Source of the DNA: Collimonas humicola | Lineage (GTDB): Bacteria > Pseudomonadota > Gammaproteobacteria > Burkholderiales > Burkholderiaceae_D | Direction: 5' to 3' | DNA: 64,000 nucleotides | NCBI RefSeq assembly: GCF_018304945.1 | Contig: NZ_JAGQEE010000007.1 | Span: forward strand, 1-64,000 | Shown here: positions 63,368 to 64,000 of the stretch, in pieces | How positions within the stretch are numbered: the first letter of the stretch is position 1 | How the letters are laid out: every line of letters begins with the position of its first letter | Program-made: the position numbers and the translations under genes | Notes under the pieces: generated by a model | Databases searched by the model: none | What the model saw: the letters and a program-made list of their open reading frames with translations, nothing else | Told to the model about the DNA's origin: nothing

Positions 63368-64000
63368 CTACATCGGTTCCGCGTGCTCCACCATCAGCTG
63401 CACCTTGGTCACGCCGTTATATTCGTTCGCATCCAACCGGAACGCCACCTTAGCCTTGCTGCCCAGCTCATCGGTATGGCCGAACCAGATCGCGTCATAG
63501 CGTGTGCCATTGCGCTCCAGCAGCAGCTTCAGGTGCTTCTCCTTCAGGATGCGCTGGCTGACCACTCGGAACTCATCGCAAAACAGCGGCGGCGCAAAGC
63601 CCTGACCCCACACCTGGCCATCCATCAGCTCGATGAACTGCGTGGTGTAGTAGGCATCTTCCAGCGGGCCGTCGGTTTCCACCACGCGTTCCAGCTGGCT
63701 CTTGCCCAGCCACTCGCGCCCGACTTTTTCAAAGGCCTCGGCAAAGGCTTCAAACGCGTCGGCGCGGATAGTCAGTCCGGCAGCCATTGCATGGCCGCCG
63801 AATTTCTGGATCAGGCTGGGTGCGTGCTTGGACACCAGGTCCAGCGCATCGCGCAGATGAAAGCCGGGAATCGAGCGTCCCGAGCCCTTGATCAAGCCTT
63901 CGCCGCCCGGCGCAAAGGTAATCGTCGGCCGATAGAACTTGTCCTTCAGGCGTGACGCCACGATGCCGATCACGCCCTGATGCCATGAGGCGTCGAACAC
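63368..64000 (-). CDS. recJ: Single-strand exonuclease RecJ, C-terminal part (runs off the window)
   Basis: 210 codons present; the 5' part lies beyond 64000. DASWHQGVIGIVASRLKDKF, the DHHA1 motif region KFGGHAMAAGLTIR and the OB-fold ending (WFGHTDELGSKAKVAFRLDA) identify RecJ. 5'-3' exonuclease in recombination and mismatch repair. On the minus strand upstream of prfB and lysS, with four accessory genes in between. Confidence 0.93.
   Translation of the reverse strand: MFDASWHQGVIGIVASRLKDKFYRPTITFAPGGEGLIKGSGRSIPGFHLRDALDLVSKHAPSLIQKFGGHAMAAGLTIRADAFEAFAEAFEKVGREWLGKSQLERVVETDGPLEDAYYTTQFIELMDGQVWGQGFAPPLFCDEFRVVSQRILKEKHLKLLLERNGTRYDAIWFGHTDELGSKAKVAFRLDANEYNGVTKVQLMVEHAEPM

Overview
The window reads as chromosomal DNA of a high-GC betaproteobacterium, most likely Burkholderiales/Oxalobacteraceae (Collimonas, Herbaspirillum or Janthinobacterium-like). 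This is inferred from the beta-type porin, the isc operon layout, prfB with its frameshift site near lysS and recJ, many LysR/AraC regulators and LysE-type exporters, and a dispersed palindrome built on TGGGGTCAGAGT. No database search was possible, so the genus is a guess.

Layout. 1-200: two copies of the palindrome. 0.2-8.3 kb: a BaeSR-like two-component system divergent from a complete RND efflux operon. 8.4-14.3 kb: LysE exporter, secreted protein of unknown function, small conserved protein, M20 peptidase, alpha/beta hydrolase, diiron MBL protein. 14.4-17.2 kb: an antitoxin pseudogene, then a LysR regulator divergent from a PLP dehydratase plus RidA. 17.2-23.1 kb: di-heme peroxidase lipoprotein and two secreted phosphoesterases, each followed by an intrinsic terminator. 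23.2-29.3 kb: an accessory stretch with a reductase-like protein, MgtC-like protein, GYD protein, a truncated exported protein, a low-GC PIN-like nuclease gene, a tRNA-Lys fragment, a frameshifted gene, an AraC/NTF2 pair and tRNA-Asn. 29.4-34.5 kb: aromatic aminotransferase, uvrB, a uracil-DNA-glycosylase-like protein lacking the usual catalytic motif, and a TetR regulator. 34.8-41.4 kb: iscR-iscS-iscU-iscA-hscB-(RhtB exporter)-hscA-fdx-iscX with an IscR-type operator and a bidirectional terminator. 41.4-49.1 kb: glycine-zipper protein, porin, LysR, a glycine-betaine-type ABC transporter and gabD. 49.4-57.3 kb: a seven-gene catabolic cluster containing a formaldehyde-activating-enzyme (Fae) homologue. 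57.4-64 kb: palindromes, lysS, prfB, four accessory genes, and the 3' end of recJ.

How the genes fit together. The dehydratase/RidA pair couples an enamine-producing enzyme to the deaminase that removes the enamine. The isc genes form one Fe-S assembly unit. The Fae-homologue cluster joins an aldo/keto reductase, an AldA-like aldehyde dehydrogenase, an MFS transporter, an enolase-superfamily dehydratase, a GMC oxidoreductase and an SDR. This suggests oxidation and dehydration of a polyol or sugar acid that releases small aldehydes; the substrate is not known. It is the best candidate here for an undescribed pathway. The low-GC island at 26.3-27.8 kb and the palindrome family, which always sits at gene 3' ends here, are the other unusual elements.
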